Positions 1 through 10,945 of a stretch of DNA of 64,000 nucleotides are shown here, one piece after another. The stretch spans positions 248,001 through 312,000 of the forward strand of contig CAJJDN010000011.1 of the NCBI GenBank assembly GCA_905182985.1. Reading direction: 5' to 3'. Within the stretch, counting starts at the first letter, position 1. The number at the start of each line of letters is the position of its first letter. A program made the position numbers and the translations under genes. The DNA is from Paramecium sonneborni. Lineage: Eukaryota > Ciliophora > Oligohymenophorea > Peniculida > Parameciidae. A model generated the notes under the pieces. The model was not told the origin of the DNA. It was given only the letters and a program-made list of their open reading frames with translations, and ran no database searches.

Positions 1-148
1 GAAAATTAATAAAGAATTACAAGAATATTAATGTTTCAAAGTTAATAAATAGAAACAAATAATAATAGATAAATAAATGCATTAGGAGAATGAGACAACA
101 TATACTTCATATTCTAAGGAGTTAAATTACAATTAGAGTTTAATTTGA
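1..148 (+). CDS. 3' end of an unrecognised gene (partial)
   Basis: The frame starting at base 2 is open in the ciliate code and ends at a TGA at 146-148. About 48 residues are visible, rich in Lys, Gln, Asn and Tyr, including 'KINKELQEY' and 'ETTYTSYSKELNYNQS'. No domain is recognisable. The last 66 bases also appear after the N at 1187 because they belong to the duplicated contig end. The stop lies convergent to the minus-strand gene ending at 340, which suits the dense gene packing. It could be chance open frame, since TGA is the only stop. Confidence 0.4.
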
Positions 149-339
149 TATATAATTGAAAACATAATCTTATTATTTAAATAGAATTTACTAAAGCTTA
201 GTAAAAAAAATAAGTTATAAAATTTATTTGGATGAATATTTTTTTTTTAAATTATCTTTTGACAATGAATACACAGATGATTGATTTGAAGATTTTAGCT
301 AAATAAAATATAATTCAAAAAATATAACAAAATAGAGAA

Positions 340-990
340 TCACTATTTATTTATATTTAATATTCTAATTCCATTAGCTAATTCGCAAATTTCTTTAATG
401 TCTTCTTGAAAAAGGGTTAATTTTTTATATTTGTTATTAAATGAAAAAAACTCAAGGGGAGTTTTTTTATTTTGGTTATTAATGATTGAAACTGTTTATT
501 TAGTGCTAATTGGACTAATACTAATTGGTGTGTAATTATTTTTCTGATTTTGTATTCTAGTTGATTTTTACTTACATATATGTTTATAAATGCAAGTCTA
601 ATTAGAATGAATAGCACTTTCTTCTGTGATTTTATTTTTAAACTTATAAAAATTTTCAATTTAATCACAAATTTTGCTGAAAGGTAGAATTTTAAGATGA
701 ATTTATTCTAAAAATTGTTGTACCTGGGATTTCTATTTGATAGTTTTTTAGATTTAATGTTAATTTTCAGGCTAAGTTCTTTTAATATTTTCTTTTTCAA
801 TTTTTTTAACTAATTTTTTTGCTTTGGGTATAATATTTTCTTCTTAAATTTTAGTTGAGTTTTTTTGGACTTGAATATTTTTTAATTTATTAGATTAAGC
901 TAATATTTTGTTCTTTCTTTCTAATCTCTTTTAGCCTCTAACGAATTCATTAATGCTTTCTAAACAAACTTTTAATTGTTCTTTAGACAT
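340..990 (-). CDS. hypothetical Lys/Gln-rich protein (copy in first repeat)
   Basis: An uninterrupted ciliate-code frame of 217 codons runs from the ATG at 990 to a TGA at 340. The N-terminal half, 'MSKEQLKVCLESINEFVRGQ' onward, is strongly charged and looks alpha-helical or coiled-coil; the C-terminal half is rich in Asn, Ser and Thr. No known domain is seen. It is divergently arranged with the SR-protein gene, with 67 bp between the two start codons. It lies wholly inside the duplicated block, so a second identical copy at 1445-2095 is probably the same gene. Confidence 0.65.
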
Positions 991-1057
991 AGAAAATAAA
1001 TAAAATTAAATAAAGTTCAATTCTTAATAAGGATTTTTAGTTCATAAATTAAATTTA

Positions 1058-1186
1058 ATGGGTGAAATAGTTCCTAATCAACTTTTTGTTGCTGGTTATA
1101 GTCGTAATAAAATATGTGGTGATAAAGATATAAAGGATATCTTTAAAAAGTATGGAATAATAAAAGAAGTGGCATATAAAGGATCT
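1058..1186 (+). pseudogene. 5' fragment of the SR-protein gene, cut off at the N
   Basis: Identical to the first 129 bases of the complete gene at 2163-2815 ('MGEIVPNQLFVAGYSRNK'). It stops where the first repeat copy ends, at the ambiguous base. This is almost certainly an assembly artefact and not a decayed gene. Confidence 0.8.
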
Positions 1187-1187
1187 N

Positions 1188-2291
1188 TAGGAGAATGAGA
1201 CAACATATACTTCATATTCTAAGGAGTTAAATTACAATTAGAGTTTAATTTGATATATAATTGAAAACATAATCTTATTATTTAAATAGAATTTACTAAA
1301 GCTTAGTAAAAAAAATAAGTTATAAAATTTATTTGGATGAATATTTTTTTTTTAAATTATCTTTTGACAATGAATACACAGATGATTGATTTGAAGATTT
1401 TAGCTAAATAAAATATAATTCAAAAAATATAACAAAATAGAGAATCACTATTTATTTATATTTAATATTCTAATTCCATTAGCTAATTCGCAAATTTCTT
1501 TAATGTCTTCTTGAAAAAGGGTTAATTTTTTATATTTGTTATTAAATGAAAAAAACTCAAGGGGAGTTTTTTTATTTTGGTTATTAATGATTGAAACTGT
1601 TTATTTAGTGCTAATTGGACTAATACTAATTGGTGTGTAATTATTTTTCTGATTTTGTATTCTAGTTGATTTTTACTTACATATATGTTTATAAATGCAA
1701 GTCTAATTAGAATGAATAGCACTTTCTTCTGTGATTTTATTTTTAAACTTATAAAAATTTTCAATTTAATCACAAATTTTGCTGAAAGGTAGAATTTTAA
1801 GATGAATTTATTCTAAAAATTGTTGTACCTGGGATTTCTATTTGATAGTTTTTTAGATTTAATGTTAATTTTCAGGCTAAGTTCTTTTAATATTTTCTTT
1901 TTCAATTTTTTTAACTAATTTTTTTGCTTTGGGTATAATATTTTCTTCTTAAATTTTAGTTGAGTTTTTTTGGACTTGAATATTTTTTAATTTATTAGAT
2001 TAAGCTAATATTTTGTTCTTTCTTTCTAATCTCTTTTAGCCTCTAACGAATTCATTAATGCTTTCTAAACAAACTTTTAATTGTTCTTTAGACATAGAAA
2101 ATAAATAAAATTAAATAAAGTTCAATTCTTAATAAGGATTTTTAGTTCATAAATTAAATTTAATGGGTGAAATAGTTCCTAATCAACTTTTTGTTGCTGG
2201 TTATAGTCGTAATAAAATATGTGGTGATAAAGATATAAAGGATATCTTTAAAAAGTATGGAATAATAAAAGAAGTGGCATATAAAGGATCT
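1188..2291. repeat. second copy of the identical 1104-bp direct repeat
   Basis: Identical to 83-1186. Sequence continuity with the rest of the SR-protein gene (2163-2815) shows that this copy carries the complete downstream context. Confidence 0.9.
1445..2095 (-). CDS. hypothetical Lys/Gln-rich protein (copy in second repeat)
   Basis: Same 216-residue protein as at 340-990 and identical in sequence. This copy has the complete divergent partner, with the SR-protein ATG at 2163, so it is the better representative. Function not recognised. The predicted helix-rich basic N-terminus and polar tail are typical of lineage-specific ciliate proteins. Confidence 0.7.
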
Positions 2292-2815
2292 TACTCATTT
2301 GTAGTATGAAATTATTTTGAATATTAAGACATTTAATAGTGAATAAGAAGCATAAGAAGCATTGAAGGCAACAAATGGATCAACCTTTAATGGATAGAAA
2401 TTAAAAGTGGATATTGTAGACAACAGAAAAGGAAGAAAGGCCGGTCCAAATGATGAAGATAAATGTTTTAAATGCAGTAAAGGTGGACATTGGTATAAAA
2501 AATAATATATTTTAAAGGGCTCGTAATTGTCCTAATGAAGGATCACCAAGACGTAATAGAAGAAGATCGAATTCACGATCTAAGTATATAAAGTTATAAT
2601 AAAGTAGGAGACATCATAGAAGATCTGATTCTAGATCTTATTCTTCACATTCATCATCTAGATCAAGAAGAAGACGATATCAAAATAGAAAAAAGAGACA
2701 TAGTAGAAGTCCAAGAAGTCCAAGAAGAGATATAAGACAAAAAAAAAGAAGCACCACCCCTAGAAGATCACCCTCCGATTCAGGATCCTCTAAAAGGAAA
2801 AATTCAATATCTTGA
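2163..2815 (+). CDS. SR-family splicing factor: RRM, CCHC zinc knuckle, RS tail
   Basis: The first ~85 residues form an RNA recognition motif, with an RNP2-like 'QLFVAGYS' and an RNP1-like 'GSYSFV'. A zinc knuckle follows, 'CFKCSKGGHWARNCPNEG' (C-x2-C-x4-H-x4-C), and then a tail of Arg-Ser repeats and basic residues. This order matches the plant RSZ and animal SRSF7 group of nuclear pre-mRNA splicing factors. Introns are placed at 2304-2328 (25 nt), 2493-2517 (25 nt, splitting the knuckle Trp codon) and probably 2584-2604 (21 nt; removing it keeps the frame, so it is optional). Spliced product about 193 residues, ending at TGA 2813-2815. A plausible role is splicing of the many tiny introns of this genome, inferred from family membership. 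Confidence 0.85.
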
Positions 2816-2912
2816 TAAAAAAAGTGGGAAAAAAATTTTATTAACAAAAGATTATTAAAATTTAATTGAATATATTTAATTCAATTCTTTCTCATTAAAT
2901 ATAACAAAAATT

Positions 2913-4515
2913 ATGAAAAAAAGAACTCTTTAAGAACTCTCCCAAGAATAAGAATAACTTAATTCATCATATAACGATATTAACTCACTTTAAAAATAAA
3001 TTTATCTTGAAAATTAGTAGAGATTATAAAATCTCAAATAAGAAAAATAAGAATCATTAAAAATTAATGATGATGAAGTCAAAAAAGTCGAATAACTACA
3101 AGAAGATATTAATCTTTATTTTCCTGTTGGTAAATTTTGTTTAAATCAATTATCATAATATCCTAAAGAAGAAAAATAAGCGCACATTTTATCATTCATT
3201 AATATTTTATAAGAGAATCCATATTCAGATGGTATAAAATTTATATTTAAAATTAGTACAAAAATAAAAACCTAAAATTACATTAGAGGCAGCTTTAATG
3301 ACTTGTTATGGTTTTGAAGATCATTTACTTTAACCTTTAGTTTAATCAGGTGTTAAACTATTTATTATAAATGATAATGATAATAATGACAAAAAATTAG
3401 AAATTATTGAAAATTTTAATGGACATTCAAACTGGACTGTCATTAAGCCATCAAAATTAAATTCAATAACATTTGGAGGATCTTTTCATCCAAAAATTTG
3501 GATACTAAAATTTCCAAAATTTATTAGAATAGTCATAGGAAGCTAAAATTTACATGTAGGGGATTGGACTGTTTGGTCACAAGCTATGTGGATTCAAGAT
3601 TTTAAAATTGGGAATACTGAATTAGATTTAATATCAAAAGATTTTAAAATTGTTCTTAAAGAATTTTTAGATTAAATTCTTCCAAACTCTCATAAATTTG
3701 AAGATCTTCTTAAAATTAGATATGACGATTATGATTTTCAAAATATTAATATAAGGTTGATTACATCCATTCCTGGAAGATATACAGAAAAATAGTTACA
3801 TAAATATGGTATTATGAGAATTTAATCAGTTCTCAATTAAGAACTTATAAATAATAATTTCGAAATTCCTAAATAAGTAAGTATTACATATTAAACTACA
3901 AGTATAGGACAATTAGATAACAATTATGTAGATTTTTTTTAATAATGTTGCTCTGGATAATAAGTTAAATAACCTTAAAAAATATTATAAAATAATAAAT
4001 CTATTGCTTAGATGTTATTTAATAAATAAGAAGATGAAAAATCTACTTTGAAATTAATATATCCAACTTCAGATTATATATAAAACTAAACTAAGGCAGG
4101 CCCAGAATTTGCTAATCCTTTATTTCTAAGAAAGTAATAATTTGAAAATCCAAAATTTCCAAAAAACATTTTCTATAAATATCAAGGTTCTAATTACTAT
4201 TTTTGGCATAATGGAAATATACCTCATTTAAAAGTGATGATAATAACAAGTTTAGACGATAAAATAGATGATAATACATCAATATATATTGGTAGTCATA
4301 ATTTTAGTTAAGCTGCTTGGGGTAGACTAGAAAAAAATGCTACCCAACTTTTTATATCCAATACAGAATTGGGTGTTTTATATCCTCCTAAAAAGGATTC
4401 AGCTAAATTTAAATAATAAATTATTGAGTAATTATCTTTTAAATTTCCCCCTGATAAATATGAAAAAACAGATTAACCTTGGATAAGTGAAGTTTATTAT
4501 GAATAATTACTATGA
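2913..4515 (+). CDS. TDP1: tyrosyl-DNA phosphodiesterase, TDP1 family
   Basis: TDP1 enzymes hydrolyse the bond between a DNA 3' end and a trapped topoisomerase I tyrosine. Both catalytic HKN motifs are present. The first is 'FHPKIWILKF' followed by 'VIGSQN'; the second is 'PHLKVMII' followed by 'YIGSHNFSQAAWG', the typical signature. 'TTSIGQL', between the motifs, also matches the family. One 25-nt intron lies at 3232-3256; removing it joins 'NPYSD' to 'VQKQKPKITLEAAL' and gives 525 residues, close to the usual TDP1 catalytic core. The first ~90 residues are charged and poorly conserved, as in other family members. It probably acts in nuclear DNA repair. The gene has normal composition and no breaks. 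Confidence 0.92.
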
Positions 4516-5021
4516 TATTCTTAAAAAATGTATATATTAATAAATTTATTTATAAAAAAAGAATTAAATAGAATAAAATTAATCATTCTTTATTGATTAA
4601 TTTTAGTATATTTAAGCATAATCTTTACGATATATTTATTATTAAAGTAATTCTGAATAACGATTTGATAGATTAAAAAATACTAGAAAGCTATTATGAT
4701 AGATATAAGATTTTTCTAAATGCTATATAATGAAATTAATGCTTTTGCAAATCTATTGCAAATCTATTTTTTGTAAAATGGACTAAAATAAAATTGATGT
4801 CATAAAAAAAATAAGCTCTATTTTTAATGAATATAAGTCTGTTAATCAAATAGTAAAACAACAGGAATTTTATTCTTCAACTATTGATATTTAGTCTAAG
4901 TTTATTAATTGTTTCTCTAAAAATAATAAATTTTATTATTAATAGAAAAATAATTTTACTTTATAAATTTATAATTAATTAATAATGAAATTCTATTTAT
5001 TTATAATAAAATTGTAATAAA
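4516..5021. other. intergenic stretch, no convincing gene
   Basis: AT-rich spacer of about 500 bp between the TDP1 stop and the tRNA. A plus-strand frame from about 4780 stays open, but it would run into the tRNA and has no recognisable features, so it is not called. Confidence 0.6.
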
Positions 5022-5035
5022 GAAAAAAAAAAAAC
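5022..5035 (-). terminator. RNA polymerase III terminator of tRNA-Tyr
   Basis: A run of adenines on the plus strand reads as a long oligo-T immediately after the tRNA 3' end on the minus strand, the standard Pol III termination signal. Confidence 0.75.
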
Positions 5036-5120
5036 TCCGAAAAGGCGGATTTGAACCACCGACCTGGGGATAACTGGATAACACTACAGTCCCTCGCTCT
5101 ACCAACTGAGCTATTTTCGG
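5036..5120 (-). tRNA. tRNA-Tyr (GTA) with a 12-nt intron
   Basis: Read on the minus strand, the 7-bp acceptor stem CCGAAAA pairs with TTTTCGG. The D arm GCTC-AGTTGGTA-GAGC and the T arm GGTGG-TTCAAAT-CCGCC are intact. The anticodon loop begins CTGTAG, giving anticodon GTA. Twelve extra bases (TGTTATCCAGTT) follow position 37, the usual place for a nuclear tRNA intron and typical for eukaryotic tRNA-Tyr. Without the intron the RNA is 73 nt. The A-box (TAGCTCAGTTGG) and B-box (GGTTCAAATCC) internal promoters are present. CCA is not encoded. One anticodon-stem pair (27:43) looks mismatched. Confidence 0.93.
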
Positions 5121-5579
5121 ATGTTAGAAATTATTAGGTTGTTCGATATATATGCAACAGGGTAAAATTTTAAATAAGAGAGTTATTTTTATATAATTAA
5201 ATGTAAAGCAATAATAAGCAATTAAATTCTATTATTAATGATTATGATAGCATATTAATAATTATCTTCATTTAAAAATATAATTAAATTGATTATTAAT
5301 TTTTGATTAACTCTTCTCAAATCAATCTCCATCTTTTAATTAATAAATACAAATTATTTAGATATTCATCCGTTTATTATTATCTTTGACCTGTATTCTT
5401 TTCTTATTCAAACCTTTTTCTTTCGATTTTTAATTAATAATAATAATGGATTATTATTTATTCAGTAATATTAAGATGAAGTTGCAATTTTTTTGAATAA
5501 TTTAAGACATCTTAAAATATAAAAATAAAATGTTTTAAATATTTGTTATATAGAGAGAATAAACCTAAAAAATATTATT
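5121..5579. other. intergenic stretch, nothing recognised
   Basis: About 460 bp of AT-rich sequence upstream of the tRNA and downstream of SNU13. No open frame with coding character and no clear repeat were found. Confidence 0.6.
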
Positions 5580-6015
5580 TCAAATAAATAATTAATCAAT
5601 AAGGTCTTTCATTTCAATAATCTATGTTTTCAATTAAGAGCCTTCACTTTATACAATTGTAGCAGCAACAACTGGTCTGCTAATTCCACAGGCTCTTCCT
5701 AAACTTGCTTAGGTTGAAACAAAACAATATGAAACATTCTATTTATATTTTACTTAATTACTTTCTCTTCGCATTTAATGGGTATGTTTGCTACTATTTC
5801 TATAGGATCACAATCAGCTGCCAAAATTACTAATTCACATATGCCTTTATCAAGACTAATTTATATAATAAATCATACTTTTTTAAGACTTCATTAGCTC
5901 CCTTTTTTAGTTGCTTATAATTTAATGCCTAACGAAGAAGATCTAATATTTTAGTTTATAATTTTGCATCTGCTATTGGAGATGGCTTAATTCTGGGGAC
6001 TTCTATTTTCTACAT
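5580..6015 (-). CDS. SNU13: SNU13 / 15.5K (NHP2L1) U4 snRNA and box C/D snoRNA binding protein
   Basis: A 129-residue L7Ae-family protein matching SNU13 along its whole length: 'PIADAKLQTKILDLL', 'NYKQLKKGANEV', 'AADCDPIEI', 'CEEKNVSYCFV', 'LGRACGISRPV' and the C-terminal 'EGSQLKTQI'. SNU13 binds the kink-turn of U4 snRNA in the spliceosome and the kink-turn of C/D snoRNAs in the nucleolus. Two 23-nt introns lie at 5856-5878 and 5739-5761; without them the frame is 130 codons including the TGA at 5580. The start ATG at 6015 gives an N-terminus 'MQKIEVPRIKP' of about the usual length. Intact and typical. Confidence 0.96.
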
Positions 6016-6042
6016 ATATAAATAATTTAGTATTAATATAAT

Positions 6043-8332
6043 TCATAATTAAAATAATTCAAATTAGTGAATTTCAGAAAGTTTAGAATGTTCACTAAAC
6101 TTATAAGTAAACTTAAGTAAATATTCTAATGTCCATTAATCAAATCTTTATTTTAAATAGTTAATAGATGATGGCATTAAAATTATCTAACAAGTAGAAA
6201 CACCTTAATCTATACTTTCTAAATCCTTAAAGAACATTGATTCTTATTAAATAGAACTTTATTAGTCAGAAATTATTTCGCATTTTAAGAAATAATCTTA
6301 GACTATTTATTTAAGTATTTCTTAAATAGCATGATCTTTCATCTAATTGACTATATTAATCTAGAAATTTAATTTAAGTAAAATTATTAAAATTTCTTCC
6401 TTTTTTGATAAATTATCATTTAATATATATTCACTTTTAATTGATAATGATTATATAAATACTTGTAGTAAGCTTAAGCTATCTATTTAATTTTTGAATT
6501 GCCTTTATTATTTTCTTTTTCAATTTCTCCACTATATGATTCAATACATAACTTAGGAGCATTCATTTCATTATTGCAATCATATCTACTCCAATTAACA
6601 GGTAATAAGCCTTTTGTTTCTTCATGTGAATCAATTGAACTGTCAGAATATTCTATTTGATCATTATCTCCTTCCTTCAATAAAGGAGCTTCTTATATTT
6701 AAAAATAATTATTAGGTGATTTACTCATCGTAAAGTAATTAGGTTAATTAATTTTCATAAATGAAGCATTCAATTATTTTATTAAATTGAAACAACAAGT
6801 ATTTTAATTTTTTGGTTGATATATTAATTTTTTAGACTAATAAAACTTATTTCTTGACTTCTCAAAGTATTCAAATAAAATTTCTTTATTATTTTTTTAA
6901 ATAAGTTTCCAAAGACAACAATAAGATTTAGGTTTGCAATTTATATAAAATTAGCTATATTGCAATAACAAAAAACACATTTAGATTTAATTTGATTGCA
7001 TACAAATATCGAAAACACTTAAATGATCTATCCCTGTTACTTAAGTTATTTCAAAAGGATGTGAACATCTATCATAAATATCAAGCTGTCCTTTATATTA
7101 TAATGCAAATTAAATTGCTGAAATAAATCCACGTTTTACTCCTATATGTAATGGGCTTAAACCTTATGTATTTAATATTAAAGGACAGGAACTAATTATC
7201 ATATTAATTTTTACCCATAATATAAAAGGAGAGCAGCATATTTTTCAGGAAATTAAAAACTTGGCCACTTATTCATTAAATAATGTAAAGCTGTATTTCC
7301 ATCTTTATCTTATTCATTTGGATCAGTCCCATGTTATAAAAAACCTTGCATTAGATTTATTTGTTATTTTATCAGAGATATTATAACTAAATTTTACTAG
7401 AATAAAGTTATTTTTACTTAATTTAGATTAACATTTAAAGATAATAAACATTTAACACTTTAAAATTTATCAGAAAATAATGCAACTTATATTGGAGTCT
7501 ATTTTTGATTGTTTAATGAATTTTTATCAATAACATTACTGCATCCCAAAATAACACCTAAATGCTATTTTAAAGCTGCCTAATGTAAAATATTATTTCC
7601 ATTTTCATCAATGTTTTGATAATTAAAATATTATCCTAAAAAATATTTTATCATATTTTAAAATGTTGCTTAATGCTCTATCGATAACCAATTTTAAAAT
7701 TATTCTAATTAATTCCCACATATTCTTTCAGTCCAGCCTAAATAATAAACCCAGTCAATACTGAACTCTTTTAATTAAGAGTAGTATTTTAATTCATAAA
7801 TTGGATTTCCTGATAGTAGTAAAACTTATATTGAATTCTTCAGTAGCTATGGAAACAAGTGTATTTGATTATATTCAATATTTAATTAAACAAGTTCTTC
7901 TGGCATTTATGGTAATATACTGAGATAATTATTTGAAATATCTAAATTCTATAAATGAGGATGAAATTTATTAAACTAAAATAAAATCAAAAACATTACA
8001 TTAAAAGGTAAAATTTTAAGATTATTATTTGAAATATCTAATATTCTTAAATTTTATAATATCTTAAATTCATCACCATATTATCTAATACAATTATGTG
8101 ACAAATCTAATTTAATGATCCATATATTATTCAATTTTTCTTTATTTATTTCACTTAAACCCTACTTGCTTAAGTCAAGTTATTCAATTCGTTTACAAAA
8201 AGGTATTTGCTTTTTATTTAATTAAGGAGAACTTAATATCACCTCTAATTCTTTATTTTTTTAATTTTAATGCTGTTTCTTTAATGGGTTTTCACTAAAA
8301 ATTGCTAACTTAGCACAATTCATTTCACTCAT
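6043..8332 (-). CDS. leucine-rich-repeat plus ankyrin-repeat protein
   Basis: The N-terminal ~230 residues contain leucine-rich repeats ('LDLSHNCI', 'LRILDISNNNLKILP', 'LQNLDISNNYLSILP'). Ankyrin-type repeats follow ('DENGNNILHQAALKQHLGV', 'DKDGNTALHYLMNKWPS', 'GLSPLHIGVKRGFISAI'). The C-terminal ~280 residues have no recognised domain. Introns are inferred at several points, including a 24-nt one in the LRR part, a 23-nt one after 'LLLYYG' and a 29-nt one near the C-terminus. The frame runs straight through the ATG at 6728 without a stop, so the C-terminal part is not a separate gene. Both repeat types are protein-binding scaffolds, so a cytoplasmic adaptor role is likely. Exact exon edges are less certain than the domain content. 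Confidence 0.75.
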
Positions 8333-8826
8333 AATTATTATATTTTATATTATTAATTAAATTGCTTTATATTTAGCCAAGAATTATTTATTTAAATAGT
8401 TACTTATACTTTTAGAAATTGAATGCTTATTGTAATTTTATATGATGTAATGATTGTCTAGGATAGAATTCAATAAAATTAATTTAATAAAGTGCATTTT
8501 TTGAGTAATTTAAGTGTATTGCCAAAATTTATGATTTCATTGATAATTTCCAAATCTCTTAGATATTCGATAAAAATTTAAGTAATCTAAAATCATTATA
8601 ATTTATTTCTAAAGAAGAAGTTAATTTTATAATCAATGCTGTATAATCAAATTAATCAGCAATTTAAATATTTAAAACTTGTAAAAATGCTTTTTCGCAT
8701 TGTTTAGAGTAATTTTTATTAAATAATGCATTTATGACATCTTTTTGTTATATAAATATTTATTATTTCTTTAATATTTGATCTTTAATAAATTAATAAA
8801 ACAAAATTTTTCATAATTATCTTCAT
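8325..8826 (-). CDS. uncertain small ORF, possibly an upstream gene or exon
   Basis: Assuming one 34-nt intron, a 155-residue frame runs from the ATG at 8826 to a TGA at 8325. It overlaps the first codons of the LRR-ankyrin gene in another frame. The protein ('VINALFNKNYSKQCEKAF', 'LKFLSNIQEIWKLSM') looks helix-rich and plausibly coding, but no domain is recognised. A same-strand overlap is odd for a eukaryote. It could be an N-terminal exon of the LRR-ankyrin gene, a decayed gene or chance. Confidence 0.35.
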
Positions 8827-9208
8827 TTTTGTTAATCTTGGATTGTGAAATTGTATTGTTTCACAATTTATAAGGAATGAATTAGTTTAAATGAAAAAAA
8901 TACTTATAATAAATAATAAAATAGATTTTATAGATATATAATTCAAGATTCTTTAAATTACCTTAATTGTTGATAACAAATTTCACTTATCCTAAATTAA
9001 TCTATTTACATCTTTCCGAGAAATTAATAAATAATTAATTAATTAAATCAATATGATATAAATGCTCCTTATTGATGTAGCACAACTTTAAATGTCAATA
9101 AAATTCCTAATTTTTTTAATGAAATTATGAATCTTTTAAAAATATAAGATTGGAGTTAAGAAGGACTCTCACATATGATAAAAATAATTATATATTTTAA
9201 TTTATTTT
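8827..9208. other. intergenic stretch with one small inverted repeat
   Basis: About 380 bp of AT-rich spacer. ATTGTGAAA at 8842-8850 and TTTCACAAT at 8859-8867 form a perfect 9-bp inverted repeat with an 8-nt loop. No gene is seen. Confidence 0.55.
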
Positions 9209-9958
9209 TCATAATATTTTAGAAAAATCAGGTAAATATTTAGCTTAATTCTTTTGGATTTCTTTTTTTTAGTTAGCAAGCAAATTTGAAAAAATTGGAT
9301 TTGCTGGAGCATCTCCTTCATTCCAATTTGGGTTATGAAAAATATGTTCAATAGCCTATAATATTTCATATTCAACTGTAGTATTCTTCCAATATGTAAA
9401 TAAAGGAATGCATAAAGAATGATCTTTTGAATTAATTATTTAAATTACCTCCATATATATTTTCATGCTATATAACTTCAGCTCCTTTTTCTGTATAAAC
9501 TGGATCAAATTCAAATCTTGGAGCACTTTTTGGATGATCTGGTTAGAATTTTAATACACCTATTTCTATCAATAAACAAAATACCACTAATGCATTTTCG
9601 TTCAAAGTTTCCTTTTCCTGGAAATTCAAACTTCCAGAATTGGAAAATTATTGATCCATTCTCTTATAATGGTTGTATATTATATTAGCTTTCGTTGGAT
9701 AAAATTTCTTAATTAGCTTTTGTTAAAAGTTCATCAAAAAAGCCAGATCGCTAAAATTATAAAAATATCTACTTCTTATAAGATTTTAACATCTTATTTT
9801 ACTACTATTCTTGGTTGTTCAACTTGTTCAATTCTCTGTTAATTAATGATTGTTATTTTCGGTTTACTATTTTGCTAAGGTTGATTATTTTGCTAAGGTT
9901 GATTATTTGGCTGTCCGATAGGCTTTAAGATTTTGATTTTGGGATTGTTATTAATCAT
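9209..9958 (-). CDS. ubiquitin/SUMO-conjugating enzyme (E2), UBC9-like core
   Basis: After an 85-residue N-terminal extension rich in Gln, Asn and Pro, the protein has the E2 fold order: 'FWKFEFPGKGNFE', 'GVLKFQPDHPKSAPRFEFDP', 'QHENIYGG', 'DHSLCIPLF' with the probable catalytic Cys, 'TVEYEILQAIEHIFHNPN' and 'APANP'. 'FPGKG' plus the 'KFQPDHPKSAPRFEF' strand resembles UBC9, the SUMO E2. The conserved HPN triad reads H-E-N, keeping His and Asn but not Pro, and a few extra residues precede it. Introns of 22, 19 and 25 nt are inferred; removing them gives exactly 228 codons. Substrate (SUMO or ubiquitin) is not certain. Confidence 0.72.
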
Positions 9959-10260
9959 ATTTTAAATAATTATTAAATATTATAGATTTATGCTATAAAT
10001 GAAGATACATTTTAATACAATACTAATAAATTAAACTCTGATCAGCTTTTATTTTAAAGACTAAAAAATATAAATGTTCATTATTTTAGATCAAAAGAAA
10101 ATTGTTTTTCTATTAAATATTAAAAATTCTTTGATTATGGTTTTGATAATATAAAATAAAGTCTAATATTTAATTTAATATCTCTATAATAAATATCAAT
10201 ATATAAATAGTCTATGATCTATGAAAATGAAATTATAAACAAATCAATAATGGTTAAGAA
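9959..10260. other. intergenic stretch, nothing recognised
   Basis: About 300 bp of AT-rich spacer between two same-strand genes. It presumably holds the promoter of the E2 gene and the 3' end of the next gene. No distinct motif is identified. Confidence 0.55.
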
Positions 10261-10892
10261 TCAGAACTTTTTGATTCTTTCTCTTGCTCCTTTTAAAATA
10301 TCTGGAGTTTAACATTTTTAATAATTAAAGACTCTAGGTAGGGAGTTCCATAAAATTCTATTATTAACTGCATTTAAATATTCTTAAAGTTGATATGATT
10401 CACTTTTTTAATTCTTTTCTATAATCTTTACTTAATTCTATATTATGTATAATAATTACATGAATACGTTAAATTTGGGATACTCTGGATGCTTATGATT
10501 TGTTCATATTTCCTATCCAGTTCCTGAAAGGTGATTCTCTTGAAATATAACCTTCAAATTTTAGTATTTTACAATTATGCTTTGGTTGTGAATGGAAATG
10601 ATATGAATTACTTCTCTTTGGAGATTACTTAAGTTTCTTAACAGGAGTTGAAAAACCCTTTTAAGTATGTTTTGGCATTGAAACATCATAATAATCAACT
10701 GCACACTTAGCATACTATATAATGTACGTAGTTTATTTATTAATTGAAATATCCATACGATTAATCTCTGCTTGATTATAAATCAAATGTATTGTTATGT
10801 AAACTTCTTCTTTTTGTTATATACATTGTGTTTTTTTTTGAATCATATTTGTGATCATTACATTTAAAATGCCTTGTTAAAACAGGATCCAT
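10261..10892 (-). CDS. hypothetical protein, basic, no recognised domain
   Basis: Two 22-nt introns (one at 'NY|CAVDYY', one at 'RIH|NQVK') connect a frame of 196 codons from the ATG at 10892 to the TGA at 10261. The protein is rich in Lys, Arg, Ser and His ('TPVKKLKQSPKRSNSYHF') and has a Cys-His pair near the start, but no zinc-finger pattern is clear. The stretch 'SPKRSNSYHFHSQPKH' could be a phosphorylation or nuclear-targeting segment. Closed frame arithmetic supports the model. Confidence 0.6.
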
Positions 10893-10945
10893 AATAAATT
10901 TATAAATAATAATAGATTTAATGTTTATATATTTATATAAAATAG

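Larger units (their letters stand above)
83..1186. repeat. first copy of an identical 1104-bp direct repeat next to an N
   Basis: This block is repeated base for base at 1188-2291 as far as I can read, offset 1105, and the only base between the copies is the N at 1187. It ends inside the SR-protein gene, which continues normally only after the second copy. Most simply this is the end of one contig overlapping the start of the next, joined without being merged. A real tandem duplication would not be expected to place its junction exactly at an ambiguous base. Confidence 0.9.

Noticed and set aside
4780..5030. Plus-strand open frame before the tRNA
   Set aside because: It has no recognisable content and would run into the tRNA; open frames of this size are common when TGA is the only stop.
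6043..6728. A separate hypothetical gene starting at ATG 6728
   Set aside because: The LRR-ankyrin frame runs into this ATG in the same frame with no TGA, so it is the C-terminal part of that gene.
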